Source: Acidobacteria bacterium AH-259-L09 (GTDB lineage Bacteria > Acidobacteriota > UBA6911 > RPQK01). Taken from it: a stretch of DNA of 36,632 nt. The stretch's first letter is position 1. Each line of letters starts with the position of its first letter. Below the pieces are notes generated by a model. It saw only the letters and a list, made by a program, of their open reading frames with translations, was not told the DNA's origin and made no database searches. The stretch is from the NCBI GenBank assembly GCA_027717875.1, contig JALLOL010000003.1, forward strand, positions 1 through 36,632, read 5' to 3'. The translations under genes and the position numbers were made by a program. Below are positions 19,173 to 27,359 of the stretch, piece after piece.

Positions 19173-19937
19173 CTATGAGAACTCAATCTTTTTCGATAAA
19201 TAGTCGGCTAATTCCTGGTCCAGACTGAGGATCTCTCGAATTAATCGCTGTCGATATCGCGCTGCGTAAGGATTCTCACACTCCATGTCACGAAAAAGTT
19301 GATCGGTGTCGTGTTGAACAGTTCTCACCAGTCGATAAAAGGCCTCCGGTCCTGGAGTGGAGATGGCCTGCCCGCCCCAGCCCAGCCGTTTCATGGCTTG
19401 AGCAATTAGATGAAAAACCGCCTGGCCTTTGGCAATCTGCCTGTCGTGCTCCTCTGGGGTCGGCTCTATAGTCACCAACTGCAGTGCTTCGAGGTAGTGG
19501 CGAATAAGCTCATAGACCTGGGGCTCGATCCGAACGGGACATAGCGCGATTTTCAGTCCGGCGATACCTTCCTTACCGCTGTCTGGCCCAAAGAGCGGGT
19601 GAGTCCCAAGGATTTGCACCGCCTGAGGAAGATGTGCCAACATCCACTGAATAGGGCGTCTCTTGACGCTGCACGTGTCGAGCACGATTTGCCCTTCTCG
19701 CAAGAAGGGTGCCATTTTCTTACAGGTTTCCTCCACGGCAGAAATGGGGACGCACAAAATAATGAGTTCCGCCGAAACCACTTCTTCAAACGTTGCCGCT
19801 TGGGTCAGACCCTGCATCTTTTGCGCGTCGCAGTCGTACACCAGCAGTTGCTTGTCGCGCTGCAAATACCCAGATGCCATTTTGCCAAAACGCCCAAAAC
19901 CCAAGAGACCGACCTTTTCGATTTTCACGGGGTGCAA
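19173..19937 (-). CDS. tyrA: Prephenate/arogenate dehydrogenase family protein
   Basis: NAD(P)-dependent oxidative decarboxylation in tyrosine synthesis. The 254 residues open with a Rossmann fold, GLLGFGRFG at 10-18, followed by LIILCVPISAVEE and VLDTCSVKR, and contain the active-site region GTHPLFGPDSG at 111-121. The helical domain carries EEHDRQIAKGQAVFHLIAQAM, a family feature. At 254 residues it is a little shorter than most prephenate dehydrogenases and has no ACT domain, closer to the compact arogenate or cyclohexadienyl type. The annotated start is TTG at 19937; a GTG three codons later is equally possible, and the message may be almost leaderless. It probably forms an operon with the acyltransferase. 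Substrate choice (prephenate or arogenate) cannot be decided. Confidence 0.85.
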   Translation of the reverse strand: MHPVKIEKVGLLGFGRFGKMASGYLQRDKQLLVYDCDAQKMQGLTQAATFEEVVSAELIILCVPISAVEETCKKMAPFLREGQIVLDTCSVKRRPIQWMLAHLPQAVQILGTHPLFGPDSGKEGIAGLKIALCPVRIEPQVYELIRHYLEALQLVTIEPTPEEHDRQIAKGQAVFHLIAQAMKRLGWGGQAISTPGPEAFYRLVRTVQHDTDQLFRDMECENPYAARYRQRLIREILSLDQELADYLSKKIEFS

Positions 19938-19940
19938 TTA

Positions 19941-19946
19941 TATAAT
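19941..19946 (+). promoter_or_regulatory. -10 box candidate for rnhB
   Basis: A perfect TATAAT on the plus strand lies 57 bases before the rnhB start in the short divergent gap. No convincing -35 precedes it, and the AT-rich sequence also gives TATAAT on the minus strand (19938-19943), which would serve a leaderless tyrA message. Confidence 0.35.
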
Positions 19947-20002
19947 AGTGGCCAAGATGCCCGAAAATGCGCTGGTCATTTGATTTTCCTCGATAGCTGA
20001 CA

Positions 20003-20956
20003 ATGGTACTCGACTTATCAAGGTTTTCAGTTGCCGAAATTCGCGAACGTTTTCTCAGTCAAGAAGATCCTGTGCCGGCTCATCTGCTGGCTAAGATGCA
20101 GAGAGATCCGCGAGGGGGAGTCCGCAAGATTTGTCAGTATTTGAAGAAACGGCGGGAGGGGGAAAAACGAGAGCAGCGGCGTATCGAGTCGATGCTCAAC
20201 TTTGAACGGCTGCTTTGGAACTCTGGTGTCCGCTATGTTGCGGGTGTCGACGAGGTCGGGGTCGGACCTTTGGCCGGGCCCCTGGTAGCAGCGGCCGTCG
20301 TTTTTTCTCCCCAGACATTCATCCCCGGAATCAATGACTCTAAAAGGCTCGCGCCTAAGATTCGTGAGCAACTTGCGCAAATCATTCGAACCAAGGCTCT
20401 AGGAGTCGGGATCGGATTAGCAAAGGTGACCGAAATCGACCAGCGCAATGTTTACCATGCCGGCATATTGGCCATGAGACGTGCGGTGCAAGGTCTCCCC
20501 GTAAGCCCCACTTACCTCCTGCTTGATGCCAAGCAAATCCCCGAATTTTCAATTCCTCAAACTGCTTTTATCAAAGGCGACTCCCTCAGCTTTTCCATTG
20601 CAGCCGCCTCAATCATTGCCAAGACGTACCGGGATCAGCTCATGCGTGAGCTGGACCTCCGATATCCTCAGTATGGGTTCGCCCAGCACAAGGGATACAG
20701 CACCCCGGAGCATCAAAAAGCTATACAAAAACACGGGCCTTCAGCGGTTCATCGAAGGTCCTTTGCGTTCATTGACGAATTATGCGGCGGGTACTCTATC
20801 CTGTTTTATGCACTGAGAGATAAACTGATGCGGCTCAGTTCAGTTCAAGCGACGAAGGAGTTTGAAAAAGAATTTAACGCTGTCCGCTCCAAACTGAGTC
20901 AACCCGAGCAGCGAAAAATAAAGCTGATGCTGGCAAGACGTTGGGCTAACTTATAA
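20003..20956 (+). CDS. rnhB: Ribonuclease HII with N- and C-terminal extensions and a GVG motif
   Basis: Cleaves RNA-DNA hybrids and single ribonucleotides in DNA. The 317 residues exceed the usual 200-250: about 75 N-terminal residues resemble the extension of B. subtilis RNase HII, and about 60 C-terminal residues are basic and helical. The catalytic acids are visible as Asp83-Glu84 (GVDEVGVGPLAGP), Asp175 (LLLDAKQIPE) and Asp211 (AKTYRDQLM); SIAAASIIAK and YGFAQHKGYSTPEH also fit. The substrate-reading GRG motif of the family is Gly86-Val87-Gly88 here; the codon is GTC, two changes away from most Arg codons. No strong ribosome site precedes the ATG. It is followed by pcm after 22 bases. 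Confidence 0.93.
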   Translation: MVLDLSRFSVAEIRERFLSQEDPVPAHLLAKMQRDPRGGVRKICQYLKKRREGEKREQRRIESMLNFERLLWNSGVRYVAGVDEVGVGPLAGPLVAAAVVFSPQTFIPGINDSKRLAPKIREQLAQIIRTKALGVGIGLAKVTEIDQRNVYHAGILAMRRAVQGLPVSPTYLLLDAKQIPEFSIPQTAFIKGDSLSFSIAAASIIAKTYRDQLMRELDLRYPQYGFAQHKGYSTPEHQKAIQKHGPSAVHRRSFAFIDELCGGYSILFYALRDKLMRLSSVQATKEFEKEFNAVRSKLSQPEQRKIKLMLARRWANL

Positions 20957-20978
20957 GCTCATAACTGTTCGAGGCAAG

Positions 20979-21641
20979 ATGGGTGACCCCTTTCGGATTG
21001 ATCGCGAACGTATGGTGGAACACCAGCTAAAGAAGAGGAGTATCCACGACCCGCGCGTGCTGCAAGCCTTCCGAAGAGTCCCGCGGCACGAGTTTGTCCC
21101 AGAAAATCTAAGACAACAGGCATACGCCGATGGCCCTTTGCCCATCGGCGAGGGACAGACCATCAGCCAACCTTACATGGTGGCCATAATGACTCAGGTG
21201 GCCGAGATTACACCGGGGAATCGAATTTTGGAAATCGGTACGGGCAGCGGCTATCAGACCGCCATTTTACTCGAGATGGCTGCGGAGGTGTATACAATCG
21301 AGAGAGTCCCACAGCTTTCGGAGCAGGCCCTGGAAACCCTCCGTCGCTTAAACTACACCGAAGTCCACACTCGAGCCGCCAACGGCACCCTAGGATGGGA
21401 AGAAGAGGCTCCCTTCGACGCCATTTTGGTCACCGCCGGCGCACCGCAAATTCCAAGACCTTTGCTGGACCAGTTGGCCATCGGAGGTCGGCTGGTGATT
21501 CCACTTGACGAGGACTACTCGCAAGTCCTCTATATCGTTAGAAGAACGGAGGAAGGGTTCGAAAAGGAACGTGGGGAACGTTGCACTTTTGTCCCCTTAA
21601 TCGGAGAACATGGCTGGAAAAAAGATCCGCGCATCCACTGA
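20979..21641 (+). CDS. pcm: Protein-L-isoaspartate O-methyltransferase
   Basis: Methylates abnormal L-isoaspartyl residues so that they can be repaired. The 220 residues contain the active-site segment GQTISQPYMVA (about 59-69), SAM motif I LEIGTGSGYQTAIL (84-97), a post-I acid in VYTIERVPQL, and AILVTAGAPQIPRPLLDQL, all characteristic. The length matches E. coli Pcm (208) plus a short tail. It follows rnhB closely on the same strand and ends four bases before the stop of the convergent symporter gene, so no room is left for a stand-alone terminator. Confidence 0.95.
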   Translation: MGDPFRIDRERMVEHQLKKRSIHDPRVLQAFRRVPRHEFVPENLRQQAYADGPLPIGEGQTISQPYMVAIMTQVAEITPGNRILEIGTGSGYQTAILLEMAAEVYTIERVPQLSEQALETLRRLNYTEVHTRAANGTLGWEEEAPFDAILVTAGAPQIPRPLLDQLAIGGRLVIPLDEDYSQVLYIVRRTEEGFEKERGERCTFVPLIGEHGWKKDPRIH

Positions 21642-21645
21642 TTTC

Positions 21646-23067
21646 TCACAAGGCCTCCCCATGGCGAGGCGGAGCAAAAAACGGATCCACCTTTTCGCGC
21701 CGCGGCGCTTGCGTCAACAAAGAGACCATGATGAGCGAAATCACGGAAACAACAATCGCTGGAACAACTGCGTCAACCGCGGGGCTTCCATAGACCTTCC
21801 ACGTTAACGTCACCGCTGTCCCCAGAACAATTGAACTCACAGCCCCCGGGGCGGTGGCTCGTCTCCAAAAAAAGGCTGCCAGAAGGGCAGGGGTGATCCC
21901 TGCTCCGTAGATGGTGTAGGCCAACAAAGCGACGGAGAGAAACTCATCAGATAGCGTGGAGAGGTAATAGGCAATTACTCCCAGAACGACAACAACCAGT
22001 CTTAGTAAGAAAACCAGAAAGCGCTCTGAAGCCTTCGGATTCACAAATCGCTGATAGATGTCACGCACTACAGAAGTGGCAGGCGCCAAAAGATAGCTGC
22101 CAGCGGTGGACAGTACGATTGCCATGATGGTGGTCAACACCACAGCTCCCAAAAAGGGAGGGAGATGATCGCGCGCTGCGTAGGCGATCACGCGCCCATG
22201 GATCTCAAGATCCGGTTCCAGCGAACTCGCCACCCAGGCCGTCATGATGATCATGCACTCCATAAAGGCCACCCCAGCCAACATCCAAAGAACGGCCTTG
22301 CGGGCAACACCTGCACTGCGCGCGGAAAAGAATCGTTGATACATATTCGCATCGCCTAGCACCAGCAAAAAGGCTGGAAGCAGTAATCCCACTGCCTCTA
22401 CTGGAAGAATGGGGCCAAAGAGATCGAAGTGTGAAGGTGCGAGGGCGCGCCTCATTCCTTCCAGCCCATTCGCCTGGACCCAAAAAACGGACAGGGCAGT
22501 GGATATTCCCAAAATCATGGTGACGCCCTGCACCACTCCGATGTATGCAATCGAGAACATCCCTGCCGTGGCCGTGTAAATAACGATAAAAATAGTAGTG
22601 AGGATGACGGCACTTTTCACCGGCAGGTCGGGAAGCGCCAGGTTGAGCACTGCTCCCGCCGCCCGGTACTGATACGACACAATGGTGGTATAGGCGATCA
22701 CCAGGGTGAGCACACCAAAGAGGCGAGCGGTGGCGTTGTAGCGTTTCTCCAATAGATCCTGAATAGTGATCTGTTTTAGTCCTCGGGCTCGGCCGGCAAT
22801 CCCATGCAGCACGGCGATGCCCAGAATCGATGCCAGGGGAAGGATCAGCGCCGCAATACCTACCCGATAGGTTTTCTCGGCATTTCCAAAAATACTCCCT
22901 GTGCCGATCCAGGTGGCCAGAAGCGTGCCAAACAGTACAAATGTATTTAGCTTCCGCCCCGCCACTGAGAAATCTTCCTGCGTTGCCACCCCCCGGCTTC
23001 CCTTAAAGCCCACAGCAACCAACACCAGCAGATAGACCAGAATCATCCAGAAGTAAATCGTGGTCAT
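21646..23067 (-). CDS. Sodium:solute symporter (SSS family)
   Basis: Integral inner-membrane transporter driven by the sodium gradient. The 473 residues form about 13 hydrophobic segments. Family features include an N-terminal FKGSRGVATQEDFSVAGRKL loop, LATWIGTGSIFGNAEKTYRVG and VLSTAGSYLLAPATSVVRDIYQR, which contains the conserved Ser region of the second sodium site. The sequence is nearest the SSS group that includes pantothenate, proline and uncharacterised solute carriers; the substrate cannot be assigned. Its ATG at 23067 overlaps the stop of the preceding selenoprotein frame as ATGA, so translation is probably coupled. It converges on pcm. Confidence 0.9.
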   Translation of the reverse strand: MTTIYFWMILVYLLVLVAVGFKGSRGVATQEDFSVAGRKLNTFVLFGTLLATWIGTGSIFGNAEKTYRVGIAALILPLASILGIAVLHGIAGRARGLKQITIQDLLEKRYNATARLFGVLTLVIAYTTIVSYQYRAAGAVLNLALPDLPVKSAVILTTIFIVIYTATAGMFSIAYIGVVQGVTMILGISTALSVFWVQANGLEGMRRALAPSHFDLFGPILPVEAVGLLLPAFLLVLGDANMYQRFFSARSAGVARKAVLWMLAGVAFMECMIIMTAWVASSLEPDLEIHGRVIAYAARDHLPPFLGAVVLTTIMAIVLSTAGSYLLAPATSVVRDIYQRFVNPKASERFLVFLLRLVVVVLGVIAYYLSTLSDEFLSVALLAYTIYGAGITPALLAAFFWRRATAPGAVSSIVLGTAVTLTWKVYGSPAVDAVVPAIVVSVISLIMVSLLTQAPRREKVDPFFAPPRHGEAL

Positions 23068-23789
23068 GGGGTGAGCTTAAAGGTTCTTTGATGGGTACCG
23101 AAATTGGTTACTTCTGCCTGTGAAGCTGCAACAACCACCCGCAAGACCTCATAGTCTTTGCTAACTTCTGGAATGCAAAAGTGTGCTTCGAAAACATTCG
23201 TTCGGCCGGCATACTCTAACTCGAGATCCTGAATTCGATGCTCATTGTGAAAAACGACTGCATGGACCGTCAGCTTGTTAGCGTCCCAGAGCCCACCGGG
23301 CTCGATGGGACACCCTCAAAGCAACCGGATCGATGCCTGCAGGTGAACCGCATCGCCAGAGCGAAAGACATCGACGCTCTCCGGCGTCATGATGTCCACA
23401 ATGAATCCGTGAAGCTGAAGTATTAAACCCTCTCCGAGAATGCTCTCTCCCGGAATCAACCAAGTGCTGGTTGAGGCTCGCTCTAAAGCTTGCGGATAAG
23501 CTAAGGGGCCTTCGGCTATAATTTCAACTGGGGTTGGCTCAGTTAAAAGGATTTTTGCGCTATAGGCCGCCGCCCCTTTGGTTCCGTAGACCACTGCCCT
23601 TCGCTTGTGGGGGCGCTCCATAATGGATTCTGTATCCCCGGACCCACCGAGATGTAATCCCTGAGCCAATACCTCACCGGTCAGCCGATGTTGGATGGTG
23701 ATGCGACAGCCACCAACCAGAGAGCCAATAATCTTGGCATCGCAGGAAACAATTCGCACGGTGATTTCAGTAGGTTGCGGTTCCAGCAT
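23064..23789 (-). CDS. Probable selenoprotein with in-frame UGA (Sec158) and Sec-Gly-Cys-Pro motif
   Basis: I do not recognise a named function. The frame starts at an ATG with GGAGG six bases upstream and runs 157 codons to a TGA (23316-23318), then continues in the same frame for 83 codons to a TGA at 23064-23066, giving 241 residues. The part after the first TGA reads GCPIEPGGLWDANKLTVHAV and is clearly protein-like; it ends in an ATGA overlap with the symporter. A SECIS-like hairpin follows the TGA directly. Decoding the TGA as selenocysteine gives Sec158-Gly-Cys160-Pro, a redox-type Sec-x-Cys pair; other cysteines are 16, 28 and 205. There is no signal peptide, and both halves look beta-rich, Ig-like. 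From memory, homologues exist with Cys-Gly-Cys-Pro at this place, which I could not check. The alternative is a nonsense mutation in a pseudogene. Confidence 0.8.
23283..23318 (-). promoter_or_regulatory. Candidate bacterial SECIS element following the in-frame UGA
   Basis: On the minus strand, after UGA and four bases, GUCCCA (23306-23311) pairs with UGGGAC (23283-23288), then an unpaired UC bulge (23304-23305), then GAGCCC (23298-23303) pairs with GGGCUC (23289-23294), closing a GGU loop (23295-23297). All twelve pairs are perfect. The loop begins 18 nt after the UGA and carries G in its first two positions, as the known SelB-binding hairpins require (E. coli fdhF has a loop at a similar distance and also a bulged U). 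Confidence 0.85.
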
Positions 23790-23807
23790 AAAATCCCTCC
23801 AGTTCTA

Positions 23808-23827
23808 AGTGCCTCGCACTAGTTAGG
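23808..23827 (+). repeat. Short repeat AGTGC-CTC-GCACTAG, copy 2
   Basis: Bases 23808-23821 read AGTGCCTCGCACTA, followed by GTTAGG. It matches the copy at 15817-15836 except that the three central bases are inverted, and lies just upstream of the selenoprotein ribosome site on the other strand. Confidence 0.5.
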
Positions 23828-24100
23828 GCTCCCGAGATTAGCAAAAACTGCGGTGAAGAGAAACCGGTTGGGAGCCCCGAGCCCGATCGCGCCAACAATG
23901 TCATCCTATTTCTGGGCGATGCCATTTTGGTGCTGACCACTCCTGAGTTTTCCCGGCGCCGGGCCGAGGGTGCAGGAGATTCTCGAGTAGGTCATGGTTG
24001 GCGGCGGTCACGGATGAAGCATGTCAGCGACATCATGAACAGCCTGGATTACCCACAGGGATACGGATGGAGTTACGGTTTCTGGACCCAGTCACCTTAA
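23822..24100 (+). pseudogene. Chimeric remnant: alkaline-phosphatase-like and RND-permease-like fragments
   Basis: An open plus-strand frame without a start codon fills this 302-base gap. Around 23882-23920 it reads PDRANNVILFLGD, which resembles the N-terminal metal-site segment of alkaline phosphatases (NVILFIGDG). After an unrelated stretch it reads, from 24014, MKHVSDIMNSLDYPQGYGWSYGFWTQ (in pieces), matching the segment ISETMEGLDFPPGYSWSFGFWTQ of the neighbouring minus-strand RND permease. The two fragments are in one frame and end at a TAA (24098-24100) that overlaps the permease end. The DNA of the RND piece differs enough from the neighbour to be an old paralog, not a recent copy. An 8-bp inverted repeat GGGCTCCC/GGGAGCCC (23826-23833, 23870-23877) lies inside. 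Confidence 0.6.
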
Positions 24101-27100
24101 TGCTGCAGTTTCCTGTGAGCTTTGCTGCACAGCTTCGGGAGAACTCGCCCGCCAGAGCCGCTTGAGCCCTATAGAGAAGTCGTCAATCAAAGTGTAGTAG
24201 GTCGGGAGGACCACCAGAGTGAGGACCGTGGAGGCCATCAGCCCGCCCATGAGGGTCCGAGCCATAGGGAAATAGCGCAGATCGAAGAGCGAGCTGGTGC
24301 CAAGGGCCAAGGGCATCAGTCCCGCCACAGTCGTGCCAGCCGTCATCAGAATAGGTCGGAACCGCTCCCGACAACCCTCGAAAACTGCCTGTGACCTGTC
24401 GAGACCTTTGTGCCGCAGATTATTGATGTGATCGATCAGCACGATGCCATTATTAACCACGATCCCGATCAGGATCAGAATACCGATTTGAGCCATGATA
24501 TTGAACGGAGTACCCGTCAGGAATAGAAACCAGGCCACTCCGGCTGCCGCGAACAGCAGGGAAATCATGATCGCAAATGGATGAGCCAGAGACTCGAAAA
24601 GAGCCGCCATGACGAAGTAAACCATGAAGAGGGCAAGTAATATGTTGAAGGCAAACTCTTGCTCCTGCTTGTTGCCGCGTTGAGTCCAAAAGCCGAAACT
24701 CCACGAGTAGCCGGGAGGAAAGTCCAGACCCTCCATCGTTTCGCTTATGAGCTTCTTCCCTTCATCCTGCTTATCGCCGCCATAGTTGCTCAGAATCTCC
24801 GTGTAGGTGCGGCGATTCTCCCGCTGGATTGACCCGGGAGACCTGACTATTCTCAGATCAGCTACCTGGGAAAGGAGGATCTGTTCTCCGTTGGGTCCTG
24901 CCCCGACCACCATCGATTTCAGATCCGACAGGTTTTCACGGTCGCTGGGCTGCAATTTGATCCAAATATCCACCTCCCCTTGGGAGGTTCGATACCCTCG
25001 AATCTCGCGGCCCCGAAGCACAATGCCCAGGATGTTTGAGACGGACTCGGGGGAGACGTTGTACCTCTTCGCCAGCTGCCGATCAAGTACAAGCTGGACC
25101 TCTTGCTGACCGCGATCCAAAGCCCTGCGAATCTCCGCGAATTGACCGCTGCCTATAAATCGTTTTTTTGCCTCCCGCGCCAGCTCCATGAGGATGGTGC
25201 TGTCTTCTCCGTAAAGATTCACGCCAATCCAGTTACGGTTTTCTGCGCCCTCCTGGAAATCCAGCCGGATCTCGGCTCCTGGAATAACAGGCAGGCCTGC
25301 GGCAATCTGCTTCCGAACGTCCTTGAGTTCGTCAAGCGTGATTCGCTCTTTATCGAAGTAAATCCGCGTCGCCGCTTCGTTGTTGGCGTAGAAACTGTAG
25401 ACATCTTTAATTTTGAGACGCTTCCCGTTTTCGAGCAGGAACTCTTCGACGGGAACCACGTAGTCCTGTTCTATTTTGGCGTAATGGTAGTTTTCTGTGA
25501 ACTCGTATTCGACTCCCAAGGACTGCAGCTCTTGAGCTTCCGGTGAACTGTCCGGCAAATTAAACAGGAGCCACGAGGAGACGCCAAGGACCAAGGGCAC
25601 AATCAGAAACCCAACCAGGTACCGATGTCTGAGGGTCCAGCCCATCAGCTGGAGGTACCTTTCAACTACCGGGCTCTGAGGTATGGAAGCCTGCTGAGAG
25701 TCACCAGTTCCATCTGCTCGTCCTGACCCGCCGCGTCGGCCGAAAAACCAACGGAGAGCCCCCTTCATTCGGGCACCCAATGCCCGCTGCCAAGGCGGGC
25801 TCTTTTCCATCCGAGCACTCAGCAGCCTGGCTGCCCCAAGGGGGATAAGGGTGAGGGAAACGAAAAGTGAACAGAGCAGCGTAATGATAATAGCTGTACC
25901 CGTGTGCCCAAGAAAAATGGTGAGATTCGTCTCTTTTCCAAACACAAGGGGTACGAAGATGATGATCGAGGTAAGTGTGGCAGCCATTACTGCCCGGATC
26001 ACCTCTTGGGTCCCCACGCAAGCCGCCGAAACTCTCGTCTGTCCCTTCTCAAGTTGCTGGCAAATGGATTCCAGTACCACAACCGCGTTGTCCACCAGCA
26101 TCCCCGTCGCCAGCATCAGGCCCATCATGGACAGTACATTCAAGCTGTTCCCCAGGAGATACAAAAACCCGATTGAGGCGACAATCGAAAATGGGATAGA
26201 CACTCCGATCAACAGCGTCGGCCCTATTCTCCTCAGGAACAAATAGAGCACCCCAACGGCCAGAATCGCTCCGATGAAACCGGCATTCAGAAGGCCGGAA
26301 AGCGATTTCGTGATTTCCTCACCCGAATTGTGCCAAATCAGCACCTCAATCCCCTCCAAGGCCGGATCTCTGTTGAGTTCCTCGATCTTGGCCAGCACTC
26401 GATTGACGGTCTCAACCGTGTTGGCGTCTGACGCTTTCCGAATCTCTAGCGAGACGGCAAATTCACCGTTCAGATGACGACCAAACACGGGTTCAGGATC
26501 CCGCAACTGCACATCGGCGATGTCCGACAGAGTCAACCCCCGGTCATTGGCAGGAAAATTGGCGATCTGATCCAGCGAATCGACGGCACCTTTACTCAGG
26601 ACGCGGTAGCGACTGCCTCCGTCTTCGATTTCCCCTAAAGCGAGGTTCAAGTTGGCGCTGTCCAGGCGTCGAAAAAGCGCATCGACGTCCACACGGTAGC
26701 GTTTGATTTCATCAATGCGCAGATAGATATCCACCTCCCGACGCTCCACACCTCCAAGGGAGACATCGGCAACGCCCGGCACACTCTCCAACGGCTTCTT
26801 GATCTTGAGATCCAAAAGACCGTAGGAACCACGAAGATCTCGCCCGGAGGCGATACGTCCCTCCACTATCGGGATGTCATTCGTATTGAAGTTCAGAACC
26901 AAGATGCGATCCACGTCTTCAGGAAGGTCCTTTCGAGCCTGTTCCACCGTTTCCCGAACTTCTGACCGGAGCAGGTCAATATCCTGATCCCATGGAAACA
27001 TGAGTTCGATCACTGCTTCATCGGCACTCGAGCGTGACGTAATGCGGTCGACATGGGGGATGGTGCTCAGAACTTCTTCCAGCGGTTTTGTAATAGAGTC

Positions 27101-27331
27101 CTGAACCTGCCCAGGCGTCGAATTCGGATAGGGCACGACCACGACAACCACCGGGGCATTCAGGCTCGGAAAAAGCACCAGCGGGATTTTGTAGATTGAC
27201 ACCGCTCCCAGCAGCAGGAAAGAAACCAGCAGCATGCAGATGGTCACCGGATACCGAATTGAGAATCCAGAAAGCCGGTACGCACTTCCAGCGGTAAGAC
27301 CTTCTCCCGGGCGGTAGGTGGAACTTCTCAT
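24092..27331 (-). CDS. RND efflux permease, second of a tandem pair
   Basis: Proton-driven inner-membrane pump of the AcrB/MexB superfamily. The 1079 residues have the duplicated 6+6 transmembrane plan with two large periplasmic loops. Seen are SIRYPVTICMLLVSFLLLGAV as the first membrane helix, GLMLATGMLVDNAVVVLESI in the fourth, a tract of helices around 470-520, and GILILIGIVVNNGIVLIDHINNLRHKG in the second half, a strong RND signature. The start is at 27331 with a GAGAGATGAG context. It lies 28 bases after the first permease and belongs to the same operon, together with the adaptor. Two different permeases with one adaptor recall MdtABC, where they form a heterotrimer. The substrate is unknown. 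Confidence 0.93.
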   Translation of the reverse strand: MRSSTYRPGEGLTAGSAYRLSGFSIRYPVTICMLLVSFLLLGAVSIYKIPLVLFPSLNAPVVVVVVPYPNSTPGQVQDSITKPLEEVLSTIPHVDRITSRSSADEAVIELMFPWDQDIDLLRSEVRETVEQARKDLPEDVDRILVLNFNTNDIPIVEGRIASGRDLRGSYGLLDLKIKKPLESVPGVADVSLGGVERREVDIYLRIDEIKRYRVDVDALFRRLDSANLNLALGEIEDGGSRYRVLSKGAVDSLDQIANFPANDRGLTLSDIADVQLRDPEPVFGRHLNGEFAVSLEIRKASDANTVETVNRVLAKIEELNRDPALEGIEVLIWHNSGEEITKSLSGLLNAGFIGAILAVGVLYLFLRRIGPTLLIGVSIPFSIVASIGFLYLLGNSLNVLSMMGLMLATGMLVDNAVVVLESICQQLEKGQTRVSAACVGTQEVIRAVMAATLTSIIIFVPLVFGKETNLTIFLGHTGTAIIITLLCSLFVSLTLIPLGAARLLSARMEKSPPWQRALGARMKGALRWFFGRRGGSGRADGTGDSQQASIPQSPVVERYLQLMGWTLRHRYLVGFLIVPLVLGVSSWLLFNLPDSSPEAQELQSLGVEYEFTENYHYAKIEQDYVVPVEEFLLENGKRLKIKDVYSFYANNEAATRIYFDKERITLDELKDVRKQIAAGLPVIPGAEIRLDFQEGAENRNWIGVNLYGEDSTILMELAREAKKRFIGSGQFAEIRRALDRGQQEVQLVLDRQLAKRYNVSPESVSNILGIVLRGREIRGYRTSQGEVDIWIKLQPSDRENLSDLKSMVVGAGPNGEQILLSQVADLRIVRSPGSIQRENRRTYTEILSNYGGDKQDEGKKLISETMEGLDFPPGYSWSFGFWTQRGNKQEQEFAFNILLALFMVYFVMAALFESLAHPFAIMISLLFAAAGVAWFLFLTGTPFNIMAQIGILILIGIVVNNGIVLIDHINNLRHKGLDRSQAVFEGCRERFRPILMTAGTTVAGLMPLALGTSSLFDLRYFPMARTLMGGLMASTVLTLVVLPTYYTLIDDFSIGLKRLWRASSPEAVQQSSQETAALR

Positions 27332-27359
27332 CTCTCAGGTTCTCCCCATGCGGTGGTTG

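Noticed and set aside
23316..23789. A complete 157-residue protein ending at the TGA
   Set aside because: The same frame continues with protein-like sequence to an ATGA overlap with the symporter, and a SECIS-like hairpin follows the TGA; a simple stop explains none of this.
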